Source: Planctomycetales bacterium (GTDB lineage: Bacteria; Planctomycetota; Planctomycetia; Pirellulales; Pirellulaceae). Taken from it: 41,947 nt of DNA. Made by a program: the position numbers and the translations under genes. Where the stretch lies: positions 1 through 41,947 of the forward strand of contig JAGQPF010000475.1 in NCBI GenBank assembly GCA_020426845.1, written 5' to 3'. Below are positions 32,896-41,947 of the stretch, piece by piece (positions within the stretch are counted from its first letter, which is position 1; the number at the start of each line of letters is the position of its first letter). The notes under the pieces are model-generated. The model was not told where the DNA came from and ran no database searches. It saw only the letters and a program-made list of their open reading frames with translations.

Positions 32896-35800
32896 TCACT
32901 TGTGATATTGCCGTCGCGGCAGGCTCCGCAGCCGCAACTGGCTGCTGCCCCTCGGTTGTCCGGAACCGACAAGCAGTTCCGCGAAGTTGCTCAAACCCCA
33001 GCGCTGCTTCCCACCTGGATTCGTGATGCTGCTCCCACGCAGCAGGCGCCACATCCCAGCGTCGAACGATGCCCTTGACTCGGCGCTTGCCTCGCTTCCC
33101 TCAATGAGCCTACGGGCTTCATTGAAGAATCGATCCAGTGCTGGGTCTGACTTGCTCAGCACCCGACGCTTTAACGCTGTGTCGTACCACTTACGCGCTT
33201 CTTTGATGTTCTTCAGCTGCCAATGTACCATTGCCAACAATACATCATTGTAGGTCTGTTCCTGCGAAGTCGGGGACAGCGCGTTCGCTTGACGCAGGGC
33301 GCTCAGCGCGGATTCCCAGTCCCCCAGTCGGTAGTGAGCAACGGCCAACGTGTTAAAAAAGGCGCACTTATCGGGATCGAGATCGCATGCCTTCTTAGCC
33401 AGCTTTCGGGCTTCCGTCGCGACATCTTCTGGCGTCTCACTTCGTTCGAGCAACGACCACGCCAGAAGGTTGCAGACCAACGCATCGTTGGGCTTGAGCG
33501 TAAGGAGTTTACGTAGCTCAACGATGAAACCCTCCGGGTCCTTCTCGTTCTGCTTCTGCTCAAATAGGATGCGAACGACCAGCTCTTGCGCGGTTACATT
33601 GCTGGGATTCAGTGCTAGAGACCTCCGGAATTGGACTAGTGCTTCGTCAATCTCTCCCACCCCGCCCATGCCGGCGGCGAGCCAATCAATGACCTTGCTT
33701 TCGGCCGACTCAAATTCCGCCGCCTTGCGAAAGGCCTGTAACGCCTCGTCTTTCCTGTTGAGCTTCAATAGAACGTGCCCAAGTCCGATGTGGTCCAGGT
33801 GAGACTGAGGATTTTCCTGCAGCCTGCTTTCATAGTACGGCAGCACTTGCTCTACTTTCCCCTGCTCTTGTGCACCCAAGATCAACCATAGGTGATAGTC
33901 TAGGTTGTCGGGATCAGCACGTAGGGCCAGATTAAACTCCTGCGCAGCATCCCCAATCCGTCCTTGCTTCAAGAAGACGATTCCAAGGTTGGCGTGAGGC
34001 AGGGCTCCACCAGGATTTAGCCTCGCGGCATTCGTGAGGTGCGTGACGGCTTTCGGGAGATCACCGATCTGCCGGTAGCAAACTCCCAGTGAAATCTGCA
34101 GATCAACACGGCGCGGATCCTTGCGTTCAGCCGTCTTCCATGTTTCCAGAGCAGCCTCAAGCTCGCCCGCATCAAAGTGTGCTCGGCCCAGAAGATATTG
34201 CGCGTCCACGTTGTCTGACTCCATCCCGACAGCCTGCCGCAGCGTCGCGATGTAATCCGCTTGCTCGCCTTTCCTTCGTAGTGCCCCGGCCAGGTTGTAA
34301 TACAGCCCGGGAAACTGGGGAGAAAGTGTCGTTGACTTTCGTCCGGCGGCGATCGCTTCATCAATTCGACCGGCGCTCATGAGACAAAAACAGAGGTTTG
34401 AGTAATGGACCGAATTCGTCGGATTGAGTTCGATTGCCTTCTCGTAACAAGCTACTGCCTGGTCGATCTGCCCAAGAAGATCCAAAACATTGCCGAGCGA
34501 GCCATAAACCACTGAATTCTCGGGCTGCAAAGCAATCGCGGCAGTTAGATATCGCGCCGATTCCATTCGTTCATCGAATATTTCCTTCGAATCGGCATCC
34601 CCAGAGAGCGGGTTTTGCAAGTGCAGGCCCAACTCAAAGTTAATCCAAAAGTCGTGAGGATTCTGTTGATGTGTCCTCCGCAATAGCGACTTAGCCAACA
34701 TCGGAGTCAGCTTATCCGCGAGTGCGGTGAGCAGGTGGACATCGACCTCTCCTAAGTCGACGCTCTTGGAGATCTCCTCCAACTTCGCTTGACGGCTTTC
34801 ATCCGGCGCCTGTTCCGCCAGCCAAATCTTCCACTCCCAACTGTCTTTTTCCCACGCTGCTTTTAATACGTTCAAGATCCAATCACGATGTGGCTCATGG
34901 ACCAGAGGCTCTGCAGGTGTAGTAGAAATCCAGTGACCTTCAAGCACGTCATTCCCCGCGTCGGCCAGATGGGACTGTCTCGGCGTCCGAGTAATCTCAT
35001 ATAGTTCGAATAGAGCCGACAGGACCGCTTTTCGCACCTCCGGCGAATATTTGCGAATTTGACCTGCGACAACGTTCGGATCCCCAGCTCCCACAGGGAG
35101 TCCATAATCGAGCAGCGCTTGGAGGAATAGAGGAGCAGCTTCTCGTTTGGCGAATACCATGCCACTTTCTCCTCGCGACTCTTGGGTCTGAAATAACCAA
35201 GCATCGTGCAAGGAAACGATTAAGTTGCGAGCTCTTTCCAGCTCATCCAATTCGGTTGAGATTTCCTGCAACCGTTGGACCGACACGGGATCTATTGGCC
35301 CTTTGTCCGCCAAGGTTAAGGCTCGTTCGACTTGTGATCGGGCGTTTGCGAGGAATGCTTCTCCACCGCTGCCTGCCATCTTCGCCTGCTCACGCAGCGC
35401 AATCACTTCATGCAGCGTTTCGTTGACCTCTCGAGCCAATTCAGCCTTTCGTGCATCCTGTTCCGCCTCCGCCCAAAGCCAGACTCCGCCTCCCGAACAG
35501 ATGAACATCACGATCGAAGCCGCCAAGGCTAATACGACTTGACGTCGCTTACGCTCTTCCTCGGCTCTGGCTGTGGCAGCGGCTGTGGCGATCTCCGACT
35601 CGCGCAACTTGCTTTCGACCGATTCGATATAGTCGACGACTCGAGCCGTCAACACTCCCGCATCACGTGGACGGTCCCTCGGTTCAACTTCCAAGCAGTG
35701 CCTTGCTAGCGTCGTCAGCTCAACATCAGCGTCACAGTCGTCAAGACGGTCCCAGCAGTCCGCCAGCTTGCCGCGGCTGGCCATTCGAAAGACCGCTGTT

Positions 35801-36972
35801 CCGTCCTCGGCAACGTAGGGCGGCTTCCCGGTCAATATTTCACACAGAATCGCCCCCAGCCCGAAAACATCGGCTCGCTCGTCCATGTTGTCGATTTCAC
35901 CGAGCGCCTGTTCGGGCGGCATATATGCGGGGGTCCCCATCACGCTGCCGACTTGCGTGTTTGAGCCGGCGTTGCCCATCGTGCCAGGCGACTCGCCGCC
36001 GGGACCGCTCCGCAGCGTTTGAATGACGCTCTGTCCCTGCTGCAGTGCGGTTGACTTCTTCTCGTCCTCCACACCGCCGATTTGCAACACCTTGGCCAGC
36101 CCCCAATCCATCACCTGCACTTCCCCGAACGCGCCCACCATGATGTTGGCAGGTTTCAAGTCGCGGTGAATCACCCCACGCGAGTGCGCGTAAGCCATGG
36201 TCTGACAAACTTGCTCGAAAATGCCGATAAACTTCCCACGTTCTTCGGCAGCGTCCTCGCGATCGGCCAGCAGCTTTGCTAGTGTCTGCCCTTTGACCAA
36301 CTTCATGGCAAAGAACGGGCGTTTGTCGGCGAACTGCCCAAGTTCATAAATCGGCGCAATCCCCGGATGCTGCAGCTGCCCGCCGATCTGCGCTTCTTCG
36401 ACAAACCGCTGAATCACCTCGGGCTTGCCCTTGTGCGAATCCAACAGCACCTTGATCGCCAGATCGCGGCCAAGATCGTTATCCCGCCCCTTGATGATGG
36501 CCCCCATTCCGCCCCGAGCGATTTCTCCATCCAGTCGATAGCGGCTGTCGGAGTCCGATTTGGGAATCTGCGCCGAATTCGGATGTTGGATCGGCTCAGC
36601 ACCATCAGCTGCCGACGCTCGCAGGGCGACATGGGGCACATCCATCGTTTGCCCCAGTATTTTCAGCACACTATGACCAAGTCTGCCTACCGCCACGGCC
36701 TTGTCCTGGTTGAACGCCGGAGCCAGTCCAGCCTCCAGGGAAGCGGCTAGGTGGGGCGCAACGACCTCATTCGAGGCCCCCAGCACGGTTGGCGGCTTCT
36801 CAAGAAAACTTCCGCCCTGCTCGTGAGCCTCCAACAGGGCTTGCACCCTAGCGAACAAACGAGCATCGGCACCGCACGCTTCCGTGACATAAGCGGCACG
36901 CTCCTTTGAAACGGGGAGTTCCAGAGCAGCCAGGAAGATCACTTCGGCACGGTTCGTAGCGGTGTTGGACAT
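32896..36972 (-). CDS. Membrane Ser/Thr protein kinase with TPR tail
   Basis: The 1358-residue protein has a typical planctomycete architecture. An N-terminal helical segment (AAYVTEACGADARLFARVQALLEAHE) precedes the kinase domain. The kinase has the glycine loop GEIARGGMGAI, catalytic Lys in LAIKVLL, HRDLKPANIM and DWGLAK, in which Trp replaces the Phe of DFG as is usual in this phylum. A membrane helix (VVLALAASIVMFICSGGGVWLW) follows, then a long chain of TPR units (YGSLGNVLDLLGQIDQAVACYEKAIELNP and many more). ATG 36972 is chosen at MSNTATNRAEV, 14 codons into the longest frame. It lies 73 bp downstream of an ECF sigma gene in the same direction, and the pair is probably co-expressed. The target of the kinase is unknown. 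Confidence 0.9.
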   Translation of the reverse strand: MSNTATNRAEVIFLAALELPVSKERAAYVTEACGADARLFARVQALLEAHEQGGSFLEKPPTVLGASNEVVAPHLAASLEAGLAPAFNQDKAVAVGRLGHSVLKILGQTMDVPHVALRASAADGAEPIQHPNSAQIPKSDSDSRYRLDGEIARGGMGAIIKGRDNDLGRDLAIKVLLDSHKGKPEVIQRFVEEAQIGGQLQHPGIAPIYELGQFADKRPFFAMKLVKGQTLAKLLADREDAAEERGKFIGIFEQVCQTMAYAHSRGVIHRDLKPANIMVGAFGEVQVMDWGLAKVLQIGGVEDEKKSTALQQGQSVIQTLRSGPGGESPGTMGNAGSNTQVGSVMGTPAYMPPEQALGEIDNMDERADVFGLGAILCEILTGKPPYVAEDGTAVFRMASRGKLADCWDRLDDCDADVELTTLARHCLEVEPRDRPRDAGVLTARVVDYIESVESKLRESEIATAAATARAEEERKRRQVVLALAASIVMFICSGGGVWLWAEAEQDARKAELAREVNETLHEVIALREQAKMAGSGGEAFLANARSQVERALTLADKGPIDPVSVQRLQEISTELDELERARNLIVSLHDAWLFQTQESRGESGMVFAKREAAPLFLQALLDYGLPVGAGDPNVVAGQIRKYSPEVRKAVLSALFELYEITRTPRQSHLADAGNDVLEGHWISTTPAEPLVHEPHRDWILNVLKAAWEKDSWEWKIWLAEQAPDESRQAKLEEISKSVDLGEVDVHLLTALADKLTPMLAKSLLRRTHQQNPHDFWINFELGLHLQNPLSGDADSKEIFDERMESARYLTAAIALQPENSVVYGSLGNVLDLLGQIDQAVACYEKAIELNPTNSVHYSNLCFCLMSAGRIDEAIAAGRKSTTLSPQFPGLYYNLAGALRRKGEQADYIATLRQAVGMESDNVDAQYLLGRAHFDAGELEAALETWKTAERKDPRRVDLQISLGVCYRQIGDLPKAVTHLTNAARLNPGGALPHANLGIVFLKQGRIGDAAQEFNLALRADPDNLDYHLWLILGAQEQGKVEQVLPYYESRLQENPQSHLDHIGLGHVLLKLNRKDEALQAFRKAAEFESAESKVIDWLAAGMGGVGEIDEALVQFRRSLALNPSNVTAQELVVRILFEQKQNEKDPEGFIVELRKLLTLKPNDALVCNLLAWSLLERSETPEDVATEARKLAKKACDLDPDKCAFFNTLAVAHYRLGDWESALSALRQANALSPTSQEQTYNDVLLAMVHWQLKNIKEARKWYDTALKRRVLSKSDPALDRFFNEARRLIEGSEASAESRASFDAGMWRLLRGSSITNPGGKQRWGLSNFAELLVGSGQPRGSSQLRLRSLPRRQYHK

Positions 36973-37045
36973 GTTTCTGGGTCCCTGGACCAGTTGCTTA
37001 GGTTGAATCGCCAAGATGCAGTGCGAAATTCATCCCCAGCGCGCC

Positions 37046-37636
37046 TCATTCTTGCCGAGTTTTTTCTTCGGGGATGCCATCCTCCCCCGCAAGCTCCAAA
37101 CGCAGCCAAGCTCGCGCATAGGCCCAATGGCGGTTGGCGGTCGCCCGCGAAATTTTCATCGCGTCAGCGGCCTGCTCCAGAGTCAATCCGCCAAAATAGC
37201 GCAGGTCGACCAGCTGAGCCTTACGAGGATCCTCGGCCTCGAGCCGAGCCAACGCCTCGTCCAACGCAATCAGATCGGTTGAAGCACCTTCGACGACTGC
37301 ATCCGCGTCCCGTAACTCCACGCGGTTAAGTGCGCCGCCTGATTTGAGCGTCCGTTTCCGGCGTGCATTTTCCACGAGTATCCGCCGCATCGCTCTGGCG
37401 GCAGCGGCGAAGAAATGGCCGCGGCTGTTCCAGTGCTGAGCCGCCTCCACATCCACCAGACGGATGTAGGCGTCGTGCACCAGCGCCGTCGCTTGAAGAG
37501 TCTGGCCGGGCTTCTCGTTTGCCAACTTCGCGGCTGCAAGTTTCCTCAGCTCGTCATACACCACCGGCAACAGCTGCTCGGCTGCGCTCGGATCCCCATC
37601 CTCGATCTGTGAGAGTATCTGCGTAATGTCAGTCAT
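37046..37636 (-). CDS. ECF-type RNA polymerase sigma factor (TIGR02999-like)
   Basis: The 196-residue protein has sigma region 2 (ELRKLAAAKLANEKPGQTLQATALVHDAYIRLVD ... SRGHFFAAAARAMRRILVENARRK). Region 4 is a helix-turn-helix (LVDLRYFGGLTLEQAADAMKISRATANRHWAYARAWL, about 142-180). The 'ATALVHDAYIRL' box is typical of the TIGR02999 group, which in planctomycetes is often placed next to a Ser/Thr kinase as here. No anti-sigma gene is visible, so the kinase may control it. It is divergent from the sulfatase with 173 bp between. Confidence 0.9.
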   Translation of the reverse strand: MTDITQILSQIEDGDPSAAEQLLPVVYDELRKLAAAKLANEKPGQTLQATALVHDAYIRLVDVEAAQHWNSRGHFFAAAARAMRRILVENARRKRTLKSGGALNRVELRDADAVVEGASTDLIALDEALARLEAEDPRKAQLVDLRYFGGLTLEQAADAMKISRATANRHWAYARAWLRLELAGEDGIPEEKTRQE

Positions 37637-37809
37637 AGGCGTAACTTCTTAAACAACGAACACGCCTGGGATTATACGCTTCCAGCCTTCGCGATGCCTT
37701 CGCGATGCCCCCTCCCAGACGAGACATCTTTTCCTTTCAAACCGCTGCCCGGGAAACTAAGATCTGGCGAGTTGCATGCATATTCGATATTGCGAGGGAC
37801 CAGGCAATC

Positions 37810-39399
37810 ATGACCAGGCACTTCATTCTCCTTGTTTTGGCAGTCTGCAGCACGGCAGACTCATGGGCTCAGGAGGCGCAGGAAACGCCCACGTTCGACC
37901 GCTCGGTCAAGATTGCCGAGAACTTTGAAGCCGTTATCCAACGTACGGAGCAGGATCGCGCCGTGGCTGAGAAGCTCGCTTCGCTCCAAAGGAAGACCGG
38001 TAGAAGGCCCAACATCCTCTGGCTCGTGGTCGATGACATGGGCTACGGTGATCCCGGCTGCTATGGAGGCGGGACACTGGTCGGCGCTGCGACTCCGAAC
38101 ATCGACAAACTGGCTGCCGAAGGCCTGAAGCTGACATCCTGTTACTCGCAACAGACCTGCACGCCAACCCGCTCGGCTATCCTCACCGGTCGCCTGCCAG
38201 TGCGAACGGGCCTGATCCGTCCAATCCTCGCCGGCGACCAGATCACCGCCAACCCTTGGGCCGACGAAGTCAGCCTGCCGAAACTGCTCAGCGACGCCGG
38301 CTACTTCACGCTGCTCACCGGCAAGTGGCATGTTGGCGAGTCCAAGGGCATGCGCCCGCATGACATTGGATTTGACGAATACTACGGCTACTACCCGGCT
38401 CAAAAGGAGATCTCGCAACGGGTCGATGTTCGCCGTTTCCCCGGTCTCGTTCTCAATCCCGAGCGTCTCGCTGCCTTCGAGGCGGTCGGTCCGGCCGCCC
38501 ATCTGGCCCACGGATTCAAGGGAGGCGAAACCAACGAGCTTCAGCAGATCAAGTCGACCGATGACATGGGCAAGGCCGACGAGGTACTGGCTGACTTCAC
38601 CATCAAACGGATCAAGGAACTCGCCGACGGGGAGTTGCCGTTCTTTATCGAGCACTGCTTCATGAAAGTCCACTGCGACAACTTCGCCCACCCCGACCAT
38701 GCCGGGAAGAGCGAGGCGAAGTATCCCTACAAAGACGGCATCCATGAGGTGGACGCACACGTCGGGGCGATCCTCAAGGCTCTCGACGAAGCCGGTGTGC
38801 TGGAAAACACACTGGTCTTCTTGACCTCCGACAATGGCCCGCAGATGGACGGTTGGCCGGACGCCGGATACACCCCGTTTCGCGGTGCGAAGGGGACGAC
38901 TTGGGAAGGCGGCGTTCGCGTCCCTGGAATCGCTTATTGGAAAGGCATGATCGCTCCTGGCCGCACCAACGACGGGTTGTTTGACTTGCTGGACCTTTTC
39001 GGTGTCGGCCTCAACCTTGCCGGGGTGTCCAACGACAAACTTCCGGCCAACAAGTACTACGACTTTATCGACCAGACTTCATTCCTGCTCGCCGACGACG
39101 GCCAATCGAAGCGCGAGGCCGTCTACTTTTGGTGGGGAAAGGAACTCATGGCGTGTCGCATGAGGGAGTACAAGGTGCACCTGAAGGTCATTCTCGCCGA
39201 GGCCCCTCATATGCATATCGACCTCGCCACTGTCCGCGACGTCGGACTCGCGCCATGGTTCTTCAACCTCTATCTCGACCCGAAGGAGGAGATGACCGTC
39301 GGCCATCGTCTCGACCCGTGGATGGCCACCGTTACCGGGAAGCTCAAGGCACACGGCGCTACCTTCAGGAAATATCCACCGAAAAACATTGGGCTGTAG
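37810..39399 (+). CDS. Exported sulfatase (type I, formylglycine-dependent)
   Basis: The 529-residue protein has a signal peptide (MTRHFILLVLAVCSTADSWA) and then a sulfatase domain from RRPNILWLVVDDMGYG, whose paired Asp bind Ca2+. C117-T-P-T-R (117-121) is the CxPxR motif in which Cys is converted to formylglycine; the following SAILTGR completes the signature. Further metal-site residues appear in LVFLTSDNGPQ and LTGKWHVGE. The substrate could be a sulfated polysaccharide, as for many planctomycete sulfatases, but no carbohydrate-binding domain is visible. A 36-residue extension before the domain is helical. ATG 37810 begins the signal peptide; the longer frame to 37705 has none. Confidence 0.9.
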   Translation: MTRHFILLVLAVCSTADSWAQEAQETPTFDRSVKIAENFEAVIQRTEQDRAVAEKLASLQRKTGRRPNILWLVVDDMGYGDPGCYGGGTLVGAATPNIDKLAAEGLKLTSCYSQQTCTPTRSAILTGRLPVRTGLIRPILAGDQITANPWADEVSLPKLLSDAGYFTLLTGKWHVGESKGMRPHDIGFDEYYGYYPAQKEISQRVDVRRFPGLVLNPERLAAFEAVGPAAHLAHGFKGGETNELQQIKSTDDMGKADEVLADFTIKRIKELADGELPFFIEHCFMKVHCDNFAHPDHAGKSEAKYPYKDGIHEVDAHVGAILKALDEAGVLENTLVFLTSDNGPQMDGWPDAGYTPFRGAKGTTWEGGVRVPGIAYWKGMIAPGRTNDGLFDLLDLFGVGLNLAGVSNDKLPANKYYDFIDQTSFLLADDGQSKREAVYFWWGKELMACRMREYKVHLKVILAEAPHMHIDLATVRDVGLAPWFFNLYLDPKEEMTVGHRLDPWMATVTGKLKAHGATFRKYPPKNIGL

Positions 39400-39560
39400 C
39401 GTCGACTAACTTGTCCTTGGACTTCGCGACTACCAATCTCGTAGCTTGCGAGCGATGAGGGGCCCCAACCCGTTAACCCAGGCGCCGAGGCGGCCGAGAA
39501 TTTGCGCCAGAAACGCGAGAGCGTGTCAACGGCGGGTAGCGGAACAACACCGAATGAGAC

Positions 39561-39782
39561 TCACTCATCTTTCGTCGGTGGTTGATCTGCCGCATCGCCG
39601 CTGTCAGCGTCCCGCTGTGCATCCCCCTTCGGCTGCGTCTCGTTGCTGCCAAGTTTCTCATAGTACCGGAGCAGCGCTTCAATCTTTTGCACTTCCGCCG
39701 CGACGGGATCCAGACTGGCGTAGTCTACGCTGAAGGCGACCGCGACGCCTGCGAGTTCTGCAGAGACAGCGATGCTTGCCAA
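39561..39782 (-). CDS. Small hypothetical protein, possible
   Basis: This 73-codon frame begins 31 bp after the stop of the SHD1 gene with a TTG codon. It has an Ala/Val-rich start (VSAELAGVAVAFSVDYASL), a short helix (EVQKIEALLRYYEKLG) and an acidic, Lys-containing end. No ribosome binding site is clear and the family is unknown. Its place and helical pattern make it a possible real gene of the same operon, but a random frame cannot be excluded. Confidence 0.3.
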   Translation of the reverse strand: MASIAVSAELAGVAVAFSVDYASLDPVAAEVQKIEALLRYYEKLGSNETQPKGDAQRDADSGDAADQPPTKDE

Positions 39783-39813
39783 TTGCAGTCCGCCACGGGT
39801 GCATGAGAGCCAC

Positions 39814-40749
39814 TCACTTTGCTTTCAAGATTGCAATCACAACGCACTCGAGCTTATTGTTCTCCATGCCGCCGGAATGCACCAAGATCCGGAAGGGCTT
39901 TCCTGCTCTGGGTCCGGTATACCGCTTCTTTCCATTTGAATGCTTGAATCCGAGAATCAAGTTCATCGTCTTGCCGCCTGCTGTTACAACCAACGACACA
40001 GGGATGTTGGGATTGAGTGAATGCGGCTGGACACTTGTGACCTTGCCGCTGAGAACAAACTCGCCGACGCCATCTAGGGATTCAAGCTCCGCTGCGAAAG
40101 CTGGATCGTCGAGCTTGCTAGCCAACTCCGCCGCTGAATATTCTGTGGGCTCTCCGCTGGCAGCGAGAATTTCGACATTGTCCAACGTCGCATACGCAAG
40201 TTGCTTCTTGGCGACCTGTCCACGAATTTGAACGACTTGTCCCGGCAGGACCACATCCCAGGGCGGATGCTTGGCGTCAAAACGGCAATGAACGCTGTCT
40301 GTGCCCTCATCCATCCCGGGCGGTAGCACGCGACTCGGCGCCACAACCATATAGGTCTCGGTGCTGTCCAAATTTTCACTCATCTTGCGAACGACGCCGG
40401 TAAAAACCATCGGCTGATCGCCAAACTCTGCTGCGGCCCCGTTATAGAGCGTCCGCACTCGTTTGGAAAACTCCAAGAACTTCGATGCAGGATCGAGGGT
40501 CAAGGCGACGTTGGTGGGAGGACGGGACTTTAGCAATGCCTGATCTGCTGCGCTCAATTTCGAAATCGGAACAACGACGATGCTGTTATCGGCTCGTTGC
40601 AAGGTCACCGATTGGGCGTCCAGTTTCACCAATCTGGCCTCGACGCGATGTTCGCCCGTCGAGTCCGTCCAAACGCGAATCGGCTCCTCCGCCAACGCGA
40701 CCAATGGGAACAGCACAAATGCCAAGATCAACAGTCGACTACCAGACAT
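39814..40749 (-). CDS. Exported SHD1 (SLA1-homology) domain protein
   Basis: The 311-residue protein has a signal peptide (MSGSRLLILAFVLFPLVALA) followed at 24-73 by RVWTDSTGEHRVEARLVKL ... VVVPISKLSAADQALL. This fits the bacterial SLA1-homology 1 domain common in planctomycetes. The rest is beta-rich (VSLVVTAGGKTMNLILGF and others), resembling OB or nuclease-fold domains with no visible active site. AGGTGAAGT directly before the ATG supports the start. SHD1 proteins are exported and thought to bind peptides or surface material. The precise function is unknown. Confidence 0.8.
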   Translation of the reverse strand: MSGSRLLILAFVLFPLVALAEEPIRVWTDSTGEHRVEARLVKLDAQSVTLQRADNSIVVVPISKLSAADQALLKSRPPTNVALTLDPASKFLEFSKRVRTLYNGAAAEFGDQPMVFTGVVRKMSENLDSTETYMVVAPSRVLPPGMDEGTDSVHCRFDAKHPPWDVVLPGQVVQIRGQVAKKQLAYATLDNVEILAASGEPTEYSAAELASKLDDPAFAAELESLDGVGEFVLSGKVTSVQPHSLNPNIPVSLVVTAGGKTMNLILGFKHSNGKKRYTGPRAGKPFRILVHSGGMENNKLECVVIAILKAK

Positions 40750-41276
40750 ACTTCACCTGAGAGGAGAGCTTCGTGGTAAAGAGAGCCACGCCAAGAGCCA
40801 GAATTTGAATTAAAATCCTAACATGAGTCGAATCCAATTTCAATTTGGAGCTCTCACAACAGACAATGCGGTTAGATCCCGCGCGCCAACTCCATCCGCA
40901 CCTTGCGCATTCGAGCCTCTAGACGAGATGGTTTTGTTGCAGCATTCGCGGAGCGACGCCCTGGGTAACCGTTCCACCACCGCCAGTGCCCTGAAGGGGC
41001 ACAACATCCGAAATCAAACGTCGCGGTGGCGCTGAGCTGACGTATGGCAAGGCTCTCGCTGACGACATCCGCAAGGCCTGCTCGGGGCGTGAGAGGTGAA
41101 CGGCTCGGATGATTTGATCGATGCGATGGCCCCCGTCGTCGCAGCGTTCCGGCAGCTGGGGATTCGACACTATGCCGCGCGTCTCTGTTTGTTGGCTTCT
41201 TCGGTCCCAACTTCCGGGGCTGGCTTCTCCTCTGGCTCGTGGTCGATGACATGGGCTATGGCTGGTGAGTCTTCTC
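40750..41276. other. Intergenic stretch without a supported gene
   Basis: No supported gene is seen between the SHD1 gene and the minus-strand gene ending at 41277. It holds only the duplicated sulfatase fragment listed separately. Short frames here lack ribosome binding sites and recognisable sequence. Confidence 0.6.
41228..41268 (+). pseudogene. Duplicated fragment of a sulfatase gene
   Basis: Thirty-one bases (41228-41258) are identical to 38015-38045 inside the sulfatase gene. In frame they read LWLVVDDMGYGW followed by a stop, which is the N-terminal metal site of the enzyme. Similarity ends on both sides. It is probably a remnant of a second sulfatase or of a local recombination event. 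Confidence 0.6.
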
Positions 41277-41900
41277 TTAACGGTCGAGCCGAAGTGCGGC
41301 GGAATGCGGCGAGAAGGCCTGCTTACGTGCCTCCCACCAATCATCCCAATTCACTTCCCTCGTGCTGAAGTCGAGCCCCGGATCACCAAGGACATCGCGA
41401 AGCGACAAGCCACAGTTCTCGCTCAGTTTGCTGGTTTTCGCCAGGGCGTGCTGATGGTGGTACAGGCTTTCGTCAATCCCGAACTCATTCGGTCGGGCAC
41501 GGTCGAATAACCAGCGCACTCCTGCTTCGACGCCGAGCTCGGCGAGCCCAACGGCCGCGTGGAAGCGGGCGTCTCGCCAGGTGCCTCCCGTCGGGTCTTT
41601 CCATTTGGTTGGCTGGGCACGCTCGTCGAAGGGGGTCGATTTCGGGGAATTGCCGATCACGTCCAACAGGAACTCTCTTGCCCAGGGGTGGTGAGCCTGC
41701 CGAGCGGCGAAAACACAAGGGGCGATTTCCGAGCGGTCACACCGGTAGCCGAATTCGATGACTGCCTTGAGCAACGGAGACTCGTCATTCTTGGCAACGG
41801 GCAAGACCTTGGCTTGTGGGAAACCGGTTTCGTTCGCGAGCTGATGTTGCCAGCGCGCCGCACCCTGATATTCGAGTATCTTCGCGGCGAGCTTCAGCAT
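41277..41900 (-). CDS. Hypothetical helical protein, possibly running beyond the window
   Basis: The 207-residue frame begins at an ATG but is open further upstream to the window edge, so the true start may lie outside. It has helical, HEAT-like elements (ARFHAAVGLAELGVEAGVRWLFDRA, SPLLKAVIEFGYRCDRSEI) and many Trp residues. I do not recognise a family. The tail end (WDDWWEARKQAFSPHSAALRLDR) is the natural C-terminus. Confidence 0.5.
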   Translation of the reverse strand: MLKLAAKILEYQGAARWQHQLANETGFPQAKVLPVAKNDESPLLKAVIEFGYRCDRSEIAPCVFAARQAHHPWAREFLLDVIGNSPKSTPFDERAQPTKWKDPTGGTWRDARFHAAVGLAELGVEAGVRWLFDRARPNEFGIDESLYHHQHALAKTSKLSENCGLSLRDVLGDPGLDFSTREVNWDDWWEARKQAFSPHSAALRLDR

Positions 41901-41947
41901 GTTGCGACGAGGAGGATGGGTAGCGCCATCGCGGCAACTGTCGACAA

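Noticed and set aside
40823..41035. Small plus-strand frame after the SHD1 gene
   Set aside because: It has no ribosome binding site and no recognisable sequence, and its composition resembles intergenic DNA.

Overview
The window looks like a chromosome segment of a planctomycete (Pirellulales-like). This rests on several lineage-typical genes: a protein with a signal peptide and an SLA1-homology (SHD1) domain, an ECF sigma factor beside a Ser/Thr kinase with a DWG motif and TPR tail, a secreted sulfatase, and the remnant of a planctomycete-style tyrosine integrase. The assignment is inference from protein families. No rRNA, tRNA or CRISPR array was seen.

Region 1 (1-7144, plus strand) is the end of a phage-like tail module. 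It holds the C-terminus of a tape-measure protein, a hypothetical protein and a Ser/Gly low-complexity protein. A tightly coupled cassette follows: GT4 glycosyltransferase, radical SAM protein, methyltransferase-like protein and a two-domain glycosyltransferase. A plausible reading is a surface or virion protein with its own modification enzymes.

Region 2 (7168-23308) is a defence-type island. On the minus strand an SF1 helicase with a long coiled-coil insert, a winged-helix protein of unknown family and a two-HKD PLD nuclease are joined by two ATGA overlaps, an arrangement resembling Mokosh. Upstream of them lie a DUF4230 membrane protein, an exported protein with a possible PD-(D/E)XK motif and glycine zipper, and a DUF4258 protein. 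A near-consensus sigma-54 promoter precedes the DUF4258 gene and faces a divergent RtcR-like sigma-54 activator with a CARF-type sensor. Downstream of the activator is an 1818-residue GHKL-ATPase/DUF3883 protein with palindromes before it. Two intrinsic terminators split the minus-strand genes, so the sigma-54 promoter may control only the first gene unless there is readthrough.

Region 3 (23528-30646) is recombination-related. One minus-strand operon encodes a large serine recombinase, two ParB/RepB-like proteins and two proteins built almost wholly of 'homing endonuclease associated' repeats (eight and four copies). The recombinase itself carries a short segment resembling the repeat core. 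Divergent from the operon is a gene-free stretch dense in nested inverted repeats and GAGACA motifs, ending in a terminator. It could be a structured RNA or a site for the recombinase or ParB proteins. Next to it are an antitoxin gene, a broken toxin and a decayed tyrosine integrase. This region and the CARF/sigma-54 island are the best candidates for undescribed biology.

Region 4 (30779-41900) is more ordinary: an exported protein of unknown function, the kinase and ECF sigma pair, the sulfatase, the SHD1 protein with a possible small downstream gene, a 31-nt duplicated sulfatase fragment, and an unrecognised protein running towards the window edge.
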